Assembly: GCA_029263355.1 (NCBI GenBank)
Contig: JAJCXQ010000085.1
Coordinates: 1-39,043, forward strand
DNA length: 39,043 nucleotides
Source: Acidobacteriota bacterium
GTDB lineage: Bacteria > Acidobacteriota > Thermoanaerobaculia > Multivoradales > J023
Direction of reading: 5' to 3'
Shown: in pieces, positions 8,334 through 16,886 of the stretch
Layout of the letters: each line of letters opens with the position of its first letter
Numbering within the stretch: position 1 is the first letter of the stretch
Position numbers and translations under genes: made by a program
Notes under the pieces: model-generated
Seen by the model: the letters and a program-made list of their open reading frames with translations, nothing else
Databases searched by the model: none
Told to the model about the DNA's origin: nothing

Positions 8334-8338
8334 CTCCC
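8334..8338 (-). promoter_or_regulatory. Ribosome-binding site that fixes the TTG start at 8327
   Basis: GGGAG on the minus strand sits 6 bases before the TTG. The protein then begins APKASNKKFEIS and runs straight into the first membrane helix, as expected for such a sensor. The upstream GTG has no comparable site and would add 28 residues of arbitrary-looking sequence. Confidence 0.65.
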
Positions 8339-8485
8339 GATTCGATGCTCCGCAAGTCCTCCAGAAGAGTTGGTTGCGGTCGGCGGATTGTTGGGATGGT
8401 CCGCCCGGCACGGATCAATAGGGTTGGTTTGCAATGGCACTCTATCAAACAGGCCTGGAGTCCTCTTCGGACAACCCAACAACCC

Positions 8486-8504
8486 GCGAACGAATTTCGT
8501 TCGC
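8486..8504. promoter_or_regulatory. Perfect 19-bp palindrome, probable operator
   Basis: GCGAACGAATTTCGTTCGC has 9-bp arms around a single central T. It lies between the divergent pseudokinase and phosphatase genes, 77 bases before the phosphatase start and just upstream of a TATAGT (8514-8519) that could be a -10 element. The symmetry suggests a dimeric repressor or activator site. No regulator gene adjoins it. Confidence 0.5.
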
Positions 8505-8580
8505 CTCATGACGTATAGTTGTCGTCATCACAGACTTCGAGATCGGCCAGCCATGACGAGGCACTGAAAGCCACTGGACT

Positions 8581-9840
8581 ATGGATCAGCGCGCAGGCGA
8601 AACATCGATAGATCCCGAGAAGCACATCGCCGACCTCCAGGCAGTGCTGGAAGTTTCGTTGGAGCTCTCGGTGACCGACAGTCTCGCTCACCTGGTGTCG
8701 GCAGTTGAGCGCGCCGCGTGCAAGGTACTGGAGTGTGAACGTGCAACCCTGTTGCTCTACGATGGTGATCGAGACACCCTGTGGCGGCCGGAAGCCGCTG
8801 GGGACGCCCCCCGGCATCTACCGCAAGAGGCGATTGCGCGGGCGGTGGTGAGCAGTGGTCGTCGGATCGAGATCAACCAGCCGGCCGCCGATGATCGATT
8901 CGACGACAGCCTTGATGCCAAAGCTGGCATCACAACTCGTAACCTGATGGTTTTCCCCTTGCTCGACTACGAAAAAGAGCTGGTCGGTGTGCTTCAGGTG
9001 CAGAACATTCCGCCGTTGGACCCTTGGGACGACGAGCTCATCAAAGTCTTCGACGCCCAGGTTGGGGTGGCTGTTCAGCGCCATCTACTGCTCGAGCATT
9101 ATGCCGAGAAGCAGCGGATCGAGCGCGATCTGAAGATTGCACGGAGCATCCAGCAAGGTCTGTTGCCGGACGGTGACCCGTCGGTGTCGGGATTCGATAT
9201 CGCGGGTTGGAACGATCCGGCGGACGATACCGGTGGTGACTTCTGGGACCACTATGTTTTGCCGAACGGCTCGCTGGCGCTGGTTCTGGCCGACGCGACC
9301 GGACATGGCATCGGCGCCGCCTTGATGATGGCGACCTGTCGTTCCCTATTCCGAGCTACGACGTTTGTCACCGCCGATCTTACCGAGGTGGTTCGTCGGG
9401 TCAATCAGCTGCTATACGAAGACTTGGCAGACAGTCGCTCGGTCACCGCAGTCTTGGGTTTCCTCGCTGGCGACACCTTGTCGTTTCTGAGCGCCGGTCA
9501 TGGCCCGGTGTTGCGCTATCTGGCCGCCGAAGATGTGGTCACGAGGCAGAACGCGCACGCCCTGCCGTTGGGTATTTTCCCCGATGTTTCGTGGCCCTGT
9601 GCAGAAGACTTCAACATGGTATCAGGCGACATGATGGTCTTGCTGACCGATGGCTTCTTCGAATGGGAGAATCAGCTTGGAGAGCAGTTCGGTATCAGCC
9701 GACTCCAGGAGCTCATTCGTAAGCACAAGGGGCTGCCCGCGAGGAAGCTCATTCGAGAGTTGTACCACGAGGTCATCTCGTTCGCGGGTGATGTACCGCA
9801 GAACGACGACCTGACCGCGCTCGTGGTGCGCAAGCTCTGA
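8581..9840 (+). CDS. GAF domain and SpoIIE/RsbU-type PP2C phosphatase
   Basis: A 419-residue cytoplasmic protein. Residues ~20-172 form a GAF domain for small-molecule or redox sensing, linked by a helical segment (QRIERDLKIARSIQQGLLP, 178-196) typical of the GAF-SpoIIE junction. The phosphatase domain follows, with metal-binding motifs DTGGDFWD (216-223), ADATGHG (237-243), a LLTDGFFEW motif and the terminal QNDDLTALVV. All acidic metal ligands appear intact, so it should dephosphorylate a phosphoserine/threonine target, classically an STAS-domain anti-anti-sigma protein. No STAS or RsbW-like gene lies in the window, so the partner is elsewhere. It is transcribed away from the Cache-HAMP pseudokinase gene across a 253-base gap, which suggests a shared signal. 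Confidence 0.92.
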   Translation: MDQRAGETSIDPEKHIADLQAVLEVSLELSVTDSLAHLVSAVERAACKVLECERATLLLYDGDRDTLWRPEAAGDAPRHLPQEAIARAVVSSGRRIEINQPAADDRFDDSLDAKAGITTRNLMVFPLLDYEKELVGVLQVQNIPPLDPWDDELIKVFDAQVGVAVQRHLLLEHYAEKQRIERDLKIARSIQQGLLPDGDPSVSGFDIAGWNDPADDTGGDFWDHYVLPNGSLALVLADATGHGIGAALMMATCRSLFRATTFVTADLTEVVRRVNQLLYEDLADSRSVTAVLGFLAGDTLSFLSAGHGPVLRYLAAEDVVTRQNAHALPLGIFPDVSWPCAEDFNMVSGDMMVLLTDGFFEWENQLGEQFGISRLQELIRKHKGLPARKLIRELYHEVISFAGDVPQNDDLTALVVRKL

Positions 9841-9869
9841 CGCGACCGAGAAGCGCCTTCGTCGGTTTG

Positions 9870-10865
9870 TCAACCGAGCTCGATGCCCAAACCGCGCTCT
9901 TTGGCCATGCGATAGATTGCCTCACCGACGAGGAGATCGTTGGGCACCAGGCCCATCGGATTCAGGATCACGTTCTCATCATCACCGAAAGGTTGTTCGG
10001 CGCCCTTGCGTGCTGCGGCCAGTAGACGGGTCAGAGCCAGACAATCCTGGCGCTCGAGCAGGCCCGCACGGATCGCCAAATCGACACTGGTCTCAGCCCG
10101 CGCTACGTGTTCGACGCTGTCGGCGACACAATGATCAAAGGCGCCGATGGCTTCGGGAAGAAAGTCCCGTAGGCTGGTATGAACCACGGTCAGACCGCGT
10201 TTGCCGCGGACACTCTCGGCCCCGATGTGCGGTGTCAAAGCGTTGGTGCAGTAGAGCAGTAGGGTGTGGTCGTCGAAGACTTCATCAGGGTCGCTGAGCG
10301 GTTTGACGGTTGGAAACGCTTCGCTGAAGCGCTGGCGCGACGCTGGCGACGGATCGTAGACACAGACCTCGTCGAGCTGTTGGAAGAGCCCGTTGTCGCG
10401 AGCCCAGAGGAGTTGCCGGCAGTGCTCGTGGCCGTGTACTCCACCTCCGACCACCACCGCGCGTCGGAAAGCGCGGCGAAAGGCGCGGAGGAAAACCAAG
10501 GCGACTCCGGCGGTACGCAAGTTACTGATCGGCACGGCGTCGAGAATCGCGTAGGCGACGCCGGTGACGACGTCGTTCAAGATCAACAAACCGGTCGCTC
10601 GGGGGAGGCCGCGTTCGACGTTGCTCGGCGCCGATGCGATCCACTTGATTCCGGCCGTGGTGCCGACCAGTCCGGCCTTGGCGATAATTCGGTTGAAGTG
10701 GCCAGGATCGGGCGAGCGCAAATAGGCGTCGAGTGGCACCGCGGAAGTACCCTCTTCCATCGTAACTAGAGCGTCCTCGACCTGATCCCAGATCGTCGGT
10801 AGCGCTGCCTCTTCGAGCGCTCCGGCTCGCTGCATATCGTCCTCGCCAAGATACAAGATTCCCAT
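9870..10865 (-). CDS. Ornithine cyclodeaminase / mu-crystallin family enzyme (SbnB-like)
   Basis: A 331-residue protein from the ATG at 10865, chosen because AGGAG lies 10 bases upstream and the sequence opens with the family's usual N-terminus (MGILYLGEDDMQ). An in-frame ATG 24 codons upstream is possible but less likely. The signature GIKWIAS, then RGLPRATGLLILND and ISNLRTAGVAL, is close to the SbnB type, which acts on amino-acid adducts in 2,3-diaminopropionate synthesis. The Rossmann loop reads VVVGGGVHGHEHCRQLL (VxGxGxxG-like), so NAD(P) binding is expected. Family members act on ornithine, alanine or related imino acids, and the substrate cannot be read from the sequence. No SbnA partner or siderophore gene is nearby. 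It is convergent with the phosphatase gene, 29 bases away. Confidence 0.85.
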   Translation of the reverse strand: MGILYLGEDDMQRAGALEEAALPTIWDQVEDALVTMEEGTSAVPLDAYLRSPDPGHFNRIIAKAGLVGTTAGIKWIASAPSNVERGLPRATGLLILNDVVTGVAYAILDAVPISNLRTAGVALVFLRAFRRAFRRAVVVGGGVHGHEHCRQLLWARDNGLFQQLDEVCVYDPSPASRQRFSEAFPTVKPLSDPDEVFDDHTLLLYCTNALTPHIGAESVRGKRGLTVVHTSLRDFLPEAIGAFDHCVADSVEHVARAETSVDLAIRAGLLERQDCLALTRLLAAARKGAEQPFGDDENVILNPMGLVPNDLLVGEAIYRMAKERGLGIELG

Positions 10866-11177
10866 GTTTCGTCGTCTCCTGAAGGGGTTTGCAGCACTCG
10901 CCCACGGAGATTCGTCGGTCGCCGCTGCTAGAGTCAATGTCGCATGTTTTTGCGTTCAGGGCGGAATTGTAGACTGTCCAGATAGAGAGTCCCACAATCG
11001 GGAGCATTCAGCGTTTCCCGAGTGTGAGTTTTTGGTGGTGCTCCAGCAGTCTGTGAGATCGAGGGGGTGGTACAGTCGATGTGGGATGCCAGTCCTCCCG
11101 CACATCCGCCGACGAGTGCCCACCGTACCTTTCGGCACTTGAATTCCGGCTACCGAACGCAGACCAGGGGACAATCG
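10866..11177. other. 312-bp divergent intergenic region
   Basis: It lies between the cyclodeaminase-like gene (minus) and the Tat-exported propeller gene (plus), so it must hold both promoters. Apart from the two ribosome-binding sites and a loose CGGGA/TCCCG inverted repeat near 11000-11022, I see no clear promoter, operator or RNA gene. Confidence 0.5.
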
Positions 11178-12380
11178 ATGAGTAAGACTCGCTCTATTTC
11201 ACGCCGAAAGTTTCTCCAGGGTTCCCTCGCGGCGACGGTTGGCGGCGCTTCGATGCTCGCCGCCAGGGCACACGGTGAGAGCGCGACAGGTCTCGCTGGC
11301 GTCGCGATGGTGACGTCGCGCGAGAAGGATCGTTACCGGGTGGATCTCATGTCGTTGCACAGCGGGAAGATTCTGCACACCTTCCATGACTTCCATGCCT
11401 CCCATGCGGTGGTTCCGGTCGAAGGCCTGAATCGTTTTTTTGTCCACGGCATGGACATGCGCAAGCAGATTGGCGTGCTGATGGCGGTGGAAGTGAATCC
11501 GGTGACCGAGGCATGGAGCGTCGCTGGGGTGCAAGAGATCGGCGGTGGCAGGCCGCTTCATTGGCAACCTAACCGCAGTCATACGTTGATCCAGTACAAC
11601 ACCATCGGCGACAAGCACCTGCATGTTTTAGACACCAGAACCCTAAAGCTGGAGTCATTCGAGGGCGGGGGTAAACACTCGAATATGGCGTTCTACAACA
11701 ACGATCAGTGGTTGGTGGCGACCGATCGTTTGAACGATGGCACCACGCTACGAGTGGTTGATCGTGTCAGCGGCCAGATCCTTTCGGAAACAGCGGCCGG
11801 TGGCTGGGGGCACGGCGTCACGGTCAATGACAAAACCGAACGGGCCTTCGTCTGGTCCAATGACGGAGTGCATATGGTGAGCTTGCGGAAAGACTCCCTC
11901 GGGCAACACCTGGGGCTTCTCGAACCCTCCCTGCGTGGTCAGAGAAGCTGGTTTTGCTGGACGCCTCAGGGGTCGCGTTTCAGCCATGATCAAACCTGGT
12001 ACCCCGGCGACCACTTCGCCTCCTGGCTGACGGTGGTCGACATGGAGAAAGACGAGCTGCTGAAGATCGAAGCTGGCGAGCAACTCGGCACACTCGGCAT
12101 TTCACCGGATGGCAGGCTCGGAATCTGTGGTTCGCATTCGTCGGACAACGTTTGCCTGTTCGACATCCCGGCGAATCGTTTCGTGGGCAAAGTGAAGGTC
12201 GGCAAAGGCCACCCGGGTTTCTTCGATCGCGACGTCGCATTCTCCCGCGATCGGTCGATCGCCTTTGTCACTAACCCGCCCGAGAAGACCCTGACCGCGG
12301 TCCATACCCGGGACTTGAAGGTTGTTGGCCAGATCGATCTGCCCGCCACCCCGGAGTGGATGAAAGTCCTGACCGCTTGA
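11178..12380 (+). CDS. Tat-exported beta-propeller protein (YncE/DUF1513-like)
   Basis: A 400-residue protein. The start at 11178 is supported by AGGGG 7 bases upstream and by an immediate twin-arginine signal (ISRRKFLQG, arginines 9-10) followed by a hydrophobic Ala-rich segment. Export in folded form by the Tat pathway is therefore likely. The mature part consists of repeated blades with a recurring pattern of 'value, then its running label' (LHVLDTRTLKLESF, LRVVDRVSGQIL, VCLFDIPANRFVGKV, LTAVHTRDLKVVGQI). It resembles YncE or DUF1513-type seven-bladed propellers. Several histidines (HASHAVV, GGKHSNM, GGWGHGV) sit at equivalent blade positions and might bind metal, but that is speculation. 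No clear operon partner is adjacent: the next gene is convergent, 39 bases away. Confidence 0.8.
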   Translation: MSKTRSISRRKFLQGSLAATVGGASMLAARAHGESATGLAGVAMVTSREKDRYRVDLMSLHSGKILHTFHDFHASHAVVPVEGLNRFFVHGMDMRKQIGVLMAVEVNPVTEAWSVAGVQEIGGGRPLHWQPNRSHTLIQYNTIGDKHLHVLDTRTLKLESFEGGGKHSNMAFYNNDQWLVATDRLNDGTTLRVVDRVSGQILSETAAGGWGHGVTVNDKTERAFVWSNDGVHMVSLRKDSLGQHLGLLEPSLRGQRSWFCWTPQGSRFSHDQTWYPGDHFASWLTVVDMEKDELLKIEAGEQLGTLGISPDGRLGICGSHSSDNVCLFDIPANRFVGKVKVGKGHPGFFDRDVAFSRDRSIAFVTNPPEKTLTAVHTRDLKVVGQIDLPATPEWMKVLTA

Positions 12381-12419
12381 CGCCCGCTGCGTCTCGTAGG
12401 GATGCGTGAGGCAAGGACT

Positions 12420-13877
12420 TTAGGCCTTGACGGAGCTGACGGACAGCCTTCTGCTAAGCAACACCGCCGAGTAGTTGGCCGCGACCCCGATGACTCCGGG
12501 ATGCAAGCCATGGAGCGATCGAATACCCGCCGCCCATAGGCCGAGAGCGACCGCTAAGCCGATTACCAATCCGGTCAGAATGTCGCGGGCAGAGAAGCTA
12601 CCCGGCGCGTCGCGCTCGTGCAGGGTGCCGAGAATGAAGGCTGGAGACAACTGGATCAGGATCTCGAATTTGATCTCCAGCAAGCGCCACAAGGTGAGCT
12701 GCGGCTGGATCGCGATCGTGCCGAGGATCAGCAGCACGACGGCACTGATCACGGGCCCCAGACGGCTGAGTTTTTCGATCCGCGCACCCTCGAGTCCCAA
12801 AAACCGAGCCGCCACATCTTTGGTGAGAATCGACGACAATGACAGCAGCGCCGAGTCGGCGGTCGACATGATGGCCGCCAGCACCGCGATCATCACCATG
12901 ATCACCGGGATCTGCGCCAACGGCTCGAGCTCGACGAGATGGGCCAGCACTTTGAACGTCACGCGATCCGAGGTGACGTTGTCGAGACCCGGAAACAGCG
13001 CAATTCCGGTCAATCCGATGAAGACGACGGTGGTGATCGCGAAGAGCGGAATCACCGCCATCGCTCCCAGTGCACGCCGTAGCTCGGAAAGTTTGCGAGC
13101 GGCGTAGATGCGCTGCAACGCTTGGGGATATAGCGGTCCGCCGAGGCCGAGCAGCAAGAACGTGCTCAGCCAGGTGATGCAGGTCCTCAGGTCGGGATTG
13201 TTGATTTTCTCCGGCGCTATTTGACCCACTGTGGCGACGATTGCAGCGGGGGTCCCGATCTCGACGATGATCAAGGCGACCACCAGGGCCAAGCCGACCA
13301 ACAGGACCATACCTTGGAAAGCGTCGGTCCACGCGACCGCCCGCATGCCTCCCAGGCATTCGTAGACCAGGATCACCAACGCGCCGCCGAGAACCCCGGC
13401 CCAATGTGGGATCCGACCCTCGGTGATGCCAGAGAACGCATGCCCCATGGCGATCAGTTGAGCCAGGAGGAAATTACACAAGGTGATCGAGAAGATCAGG
13501 GCCGAAAGATAGTTGAGGGTCTTGTGCCCGAAACGGTCGGCGAGGTAATCGGTGGGCGTCAGAAAGAGCTTTTCCCTGGCCTGGGCCGCGAGCCGCGGAA
13601 CAAACGGTAGGAAACCCGCAATGATGCCCACCATGAAGGTCACACTCATGAAGTAGGAGAGGCCTGCCCGGTAGGTCTTGCCTGGAAAACCGGAAAGCGA
13701 GTTGCCACTGTATTGCGTGGCGAAAAGCGTCAGGAGGAGCACCATGAAGCCGATCGAGCGCCCGGCGAGGTAGAACTCGCTCAGGGTCTGGCGGGGCATC
13801 GAACGCCGGCCGAGAAGCCCCATCACCAGCAGGAAAGCGATGTACGAGCCGGTGGCGATGGTGATGGCGGAATCCAT
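12420..13877 (-). CDS. Sodium:solute symporter (SSS family)
   Basis: A 485-residue polytopic membrane protein with about 13 hydrophobic segments. The sequence LSEFYLAGRSIGFMVLLLTLFATQYSGNS is the conserved TM2 start of the SSS family (PutP/PanF type), given here as residues ~33-61. GGMRAVAWTDAFQGMVLL around 175-195 is the second family signature, and STADSALLSLSSILTKDV near 340-357 holds the conserved sodium-site serines. It should import a small organic solute with Na+; the substrate is not inferable. It is the last gene of a three-gene operon, 6 bases after a DUF3311-like small membrane protein. That pairing is commonly seen for symporters of this kind. No ribosome-binding site is evident, which suits coupled translation. 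Confidence 0.92.
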   Translation of the reverse strand: MDSAITIATGSYIAFLLVMGLLGRRSMPRQTLSEFYLAGRSIGFMVLLLTLFATQYSGNSLSGFPGKTYRAGLSYFMSVTFMVGIIAGFLPFVPRLAAQAREKLFLTPTDYLADRFGHKTLNYLSALIFSITLCNFLLAQLIAMGHAFSGITEGRIPHWAGVLGGALVILVYECLGGMRAVAWTDAFQGMVLLVGLALVVALIIVEIGTPAAIVATVGQIAPEKINNPDLRTCITWLSTFLLLGLGGPLYPQALQRIYAARKLSELRRALGAMAVIPLFAITTVVFIGLTGIALFPGLDNVTSDRVTFKVLAHLVELEPLAQIPVIMVMIAVLAAIMSTADSALLSLSSILTKDVAARFLGLEGARIEKLSRLGPVISAVVLLILGTIAIQPQLTLWRLLEIKFEILIQLSPAFILGTLHERDAPGSFSARDILTGLVIGLAVALGLWAAGIRSLHGLHPGVIGVAANYSAVLLSRRLSVSSVKA

Positions 13878-13883
13878 CAGTCG

Positions 13884-14099
13884 CTAAGGTTCGTCGGAGT
13901 CGTCACGCCACAAGCGCAGCATGCCATAGGCGGTGAGCCCGGAAAGGAGGGCGGTGAAGCTGAAACTCCACCACAACCACAAAGGTAGTCCCAGCAGCAT
14001 GACCGTTTCACGGCCGACGAAAGGGAATGGAGCCGTGGCCAAGATCACTAGGCCGACGACAAGCATGTAACGCCAGTGCCGACGCGGTTCATCAATCAT
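13884..14099 (-). CDS. Small two-TM protein, DUF3311-like partner of the symporter
   Basis: A 71-residue protein with two membrane helices (residues ~11-27 and ~40-62) and charged ends. The ATG at 14099 overlaps the stop of the preceding gene by 8 bases, which supports this start over an in-frame one 13 codons upstream. Small proteins of this shape immediately before SSS symporters are usually DUF3311 members and may be accessory subunits. The match is by shape and position rather than strict motif. Confidence 0.75.
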   Translation of the reverse strand: MIDEPRRHWRYMLVVGLVILATAPFPFVGRETVMLLGLPLWLWWSFSFTALLSGLTAYGMLRLWRDDSDEP

Positions 14100-14745
14100 C
14101 GCCGTCAGCTCGTGCCTGTTCGAGCTCGGTCGTCGCATCAGCTAGCAGCTGGTCCACTTTTGCACTCCACTTTTTCTGGACCTTGCGACGGGTCCCGTGT
14201 CGGGTCTCGGAGTCGTAGGCGTTCTGATAGGTGAGCAACTCGACGTTTGCTGCATCATAGGCCGCCTGCAATTGGGCCTGCAGATCCGCCACTGCGCTCG
14301 CGGCGTCACGTCCCTTGCCTCGCAAGGGGGCGATTTTCAGAGTCAGGCGCCGGGAGAAAGCTTCAGTGATGTCGAAGTGGAGTTGCTCGTGGGCGAGTAG
14401 TTCTGGGCTGTTGGCTCCGGGAGCGGCGCCCGACATATCCTTGTCCATGACGGCATAAACTTCGCCTGCTCGTCCCAGGACCGCGATCCATCCCTCCTCC
14501 CCCTCCGCTTGCCGGGGCTCGATCCGTGTACTGTCGATGACCATCGCTGAGGCGAGATGGGCCCAAGAACCATCGTTCCAACGAGTGCCACGAAACTCCT
14601 TACCCTTGAAGTCGTCCCATGTCACTTTGCGGTGGGTGGTCTCGACCACTGTGTCGAAGTCTCGAGCCGCCACAGACGACGCGAGGGGCGCCAAAGCGAG
14701 GGCGACGAGCGGGATCTGTGCGACCCATAGGACCCATCGATTCAT
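14092..14745 (-). CDS. Exported DUF922 family protein (putative zinc protease fold)
   Basis: A 217-residue protein with a signal peptide (hydrophobic 5-25, plausible cleavage after VAA near residue 27). The mature N-terminal part has TWDDFKGK, a usual DUF922 opening. The motif LLAHEQLHFDITEAFSRRL places HExxH at 119-123, the family signature of a zinc-metallopeptidase-like site. The C-terminal ~80 residues are helical, with many Ala, Gln and Glu, and end in an acidic tail. It would act in the periplasm or outside the cell. It is the first gene of an operon with the DUF3311-like protein and the symporter, overlapping the former. What a peptidase-like protein does beside a solute importer is unclear; peptide or amino-acid uptake is one possibility. 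Confidence 0.85.
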   Translation of the reverse strand: MNRWVLWVAQIPLVALALAPLASSVAARDFDTVVETTHRKVTWDDFKGKEFRGTRWNDGSWAHLASAMVIDSTRIEPRQAEGEEGWIAVLGRAGEVYAVMDKDMSGAAPGANSPELLAHEQLHFDITEAFSRRLTLKIAPLRGKGRDAASAVADLQAQLQAAYDAANVELLTYQNAYDSETRHGTRRKVQKKWSAKVDQLLADATTELEQARADGDD

Positions 14746-14773
14746 CCGCGAGCGCTCCTGATTTTGCGAAGGT

Positions 14774-14846
14774 GCCGGTGAACAGGTCTGCCAGTGAACA
14801 GGTCTGCCAGTGAACAGGTGCCAGTGAACAGGTGCCAGTGACAGGT
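14774..14846. repeat. Five degenerate 13-16 bp tandem repeats
   Basis: Units begin at 14774, 14790, 14806, 14820 and 14834, each built on GCCAGTGAACAGGT with small losses. The unit ends in GACAGGTGTC, so the block looks like a recently slipped array. Its CAGGTGCCAGTGACAGGTG wording is reminiscent of REP-like repeats associated with tyrosine transposases, but no transposase is present. Confidence 0.85.
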
Positions 14847-14956
14847 GTCATACCATCTGGTCGGATTTTACCAGAAAGCATTTGCTGATTAACCGGGTTG
14901 TTCCCAAGTGCCGCAGGATCGGGACACTGAGTCCCAAATTGGGTCACTCGAGCCAA

Positions 14957-16768
14957 CTAAGTGATCGTATGCCAGCCAAGTCCAGGGGTTCTTGCGGACC
15001 CGGGGGCCGCCCCGGTCGAGGAGCTCAACGCAGCAACCGGTTCGAGACTGGCGGAACCTTGCTCCGTCTTCTGAGTGCGCCACCCGGCGACGTCTTTGGG
15101 CAGAGGAAACCAGCGCAAGCGTTCAAAGCCGGACGACGGCGTCGCCATCTCAGGCAGCTCGAGGTTGTCGCGTTGCCCAGCCTCTTCGAAGATTTGTTTG
15201 GCCTCTTCGAGGTAGTCCACCAAAGCTGACTCCGGATCGGTGGCGCGACGAGAGCGGTACTCCATCTTGCCCGAGTTGTAGGTGACGTCACCGAGGCCCA
15301 TGGGGGGAGCCGGGTGCCCGAGGCAGTGTTCCCATTCTCCGCTGATCGGGTCGAAGGTGTACTGCGGCAGCAGCTTCCAACCTTCCTCAGCGATCAGACG
15401 GACCGCTTGCAGCAGGAATTCGAAGGTCATCTCGGAAATGAAATAGTTGAAATTGACTCGTACCCACCCGGGTTTGATCCCTTCGCAGCCGCCCAGGATC
15501 TCCTGCTCGAATTCCCGCGATGTGGTGAGGTCGATGCCGAGGAGTCGATGACCGTAGGGGCCGGCGCACGAGCACCCTCCTCGCGTCTGGATCCCAAATA
15601 GATCGTTCAGCAGAGCAACCACGAAGTTGTGGTGCAAGTAACCTTTGCCGTGCCGAACGACGAAAGAAACGATCGAGAGTCGTGGCGCTTCGGTGTGACC
15701 CAAGATTTCCAGGCTGGGGTGAGCAGCCCACGACGCGATAGCCCGTTGGATGAAATCTCGCTCGCGTTGTTGGATCAGGTCGGTTCCGACCGCTTCTTTG
15801 AGCTGGACCACCAAGCCGGCGCGAATCGACTCGATGATCGCCGGAGTGCCACCTTCCTCGCGCAGCTCGATGTTCTTCAGGTAACAGTGTTCTTCGAGAT
15901 TGACGTAGGCCACAGTGCCGCCGCCAGGGACCGCTGGAACGCGATTACTGAACAGCTTCTTTTTGGCGATCAGCAGGCCGGGGGTTCCCGGGCCGCCGAC
16001 ATATTTGTGAGGCGAGAGAAAGACCGCGTCTTTGCTCGCGATTTTGTTGTCGTCGGGATTCATATCGATCTCGACGTACGGACCTGCCGCGGCATAGTCC
16101 CAGAACGACAGCGCGTCGTGCCGGTGGAGTATGGCGGCAATTGCATCGACATCGGACTCGATCCCGGTGACATTGGATGCGGCGGAGAAGCTGCCGATCT
16201 TCAACGAACGGGCTTGGAAACGCTGGAGCTCGCGTTCGAGGTGGGCCAGATCGATCTGACCGTTGACGTCTTCGTCGATCACCACAACGTCAGCGATCGA
16301 CTCGCGCCACGGCAGCTCGTTCGAATGATGCTCATAGGGGCCAATGAAGATCACCGGCCGCTCTTCCAGCGGAATTCTCTCGGTCAGTTGGTAACGGGAG
16401 TTGAGGTCCGCTGGAATCCGAAGATTGAGGACATCGATCAACTTGTGAATGGCGCCGGTCGCTCCTGAGCCACAGAAGATCACCACGTCTTCGTCCGAGC
16501 CGCCGACCGCTTGTTTGATCACCCGCCGCGCGTCTTCACGAAAACGAGTCGTCTGGTAGCCGGTTCCCGAGGTTTCGGTGTGGGTATTGGCATAAAGGGG
16601 CAGCACCTCAGCTCGGATGAAGTCTTCAATGAACGAGAGAGAATGACCCGATGCGGTGTAGTCGGCATAAGTGACCCGCCGAAGCCCATAAGGGCCATCG
16701 ATGGCTCGATCTTCGCCCACCAGAGAATCACGGATCGTTTCGAGTAGATGAAGGCGTTCAGTGTTCAT
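14957..16768 (-). CDS. Class V aminotransferase-fold PLP enzyme (cysteine desulfurase-like), long form
   Basis: A 603-residue protein from the ATG at 16768; longer upstream frames overlap the divergent gene and are not needed. The PLP lysine is K255 in SPHKYVGG, with D224 of FWDYAA contacting the cofactor ring and the phosphate-binding GSGATGAIHKL at 100-110. The loop GGCSCAGPYGHR near residue 430 is where cysteine desulfurases place their catalytic cysteine, so sulfur transfer from cysteine is possible. The protein is about 200 residues longer than IscS/SufS. The last ~100 residues show no feature I recognise, and the final 50 look disordered (Ser, Ala, Pro-rich). No Fe-S assembly genes are nearby. 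The exact substrate is unknown. Confidence 0.85.
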   Translation of the reverse strand: MNTERLHLLETIRDSLVGEDRAIDGPYGLRRVTYADYTASGHSLSFIEDFIRAEVLPLYANTHTETSGTGYQTTRFREDARRVIKQAVGGSDEDVVIFCGSGATGAIHKLIDVLNLRIPADLNSRYQLTERIPLEERPVIFIGPYEHHSNELPWRESIADVVVIDEDVNGQIDLAHLERELQRFQARSLKIGSFSAASNVTGIESDVDAIAAILHRHDALSFWDYAAAGPYVEIDMNPDDNKIASKDAVFLSPHKYVGGPGTPGLLIAKKKLFSNRVPAVPGGGTVAYVNLEEHCYLKNIELREEGGTPAIIESIRAGLVVQLKEAVGTDLIQQRERDFIQRAIASWAAHPSLEILGHTEAPRLSIVSFVVRHGKGYLHHNFVVALLNDLFGIQTRGGCSCAGPYGHRLLGIDLTTSREFEQEILGGCEGIKPGWVRVNFNYFISEMTFEFLLQAVRLIAEEGWKLLPQYTFDPISGEWEHCLGHPAPPMGLGDVTYNSGKMEYRSRRATDPESALVDYLEEAKQIFEEAGQRDNLELPEMATPSSGFERLRWFPLPKDVAGWRTQKTEQGSASLEPVAALSSSTGAAPGSARTPGLGWHTIT

Positions 16769-16886
16769 GGAAGGTCCGCCAAGTTGTGGGTGTAAGCTCA
16801 GCAGTATATCCACAATCCAAGTATCTTGGTCGGCGCTTTCTCTTGACGACCATGCTGGCAGGGACGCACAACTTGGAGAGATTGAC

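Noticed and set aside
8486..8504. LexA-type SOS box
   Set aside because: GAAC and GTTC are present but are separated by 7 bases, not the 4 of the known GAAC-N4-GTTC box.
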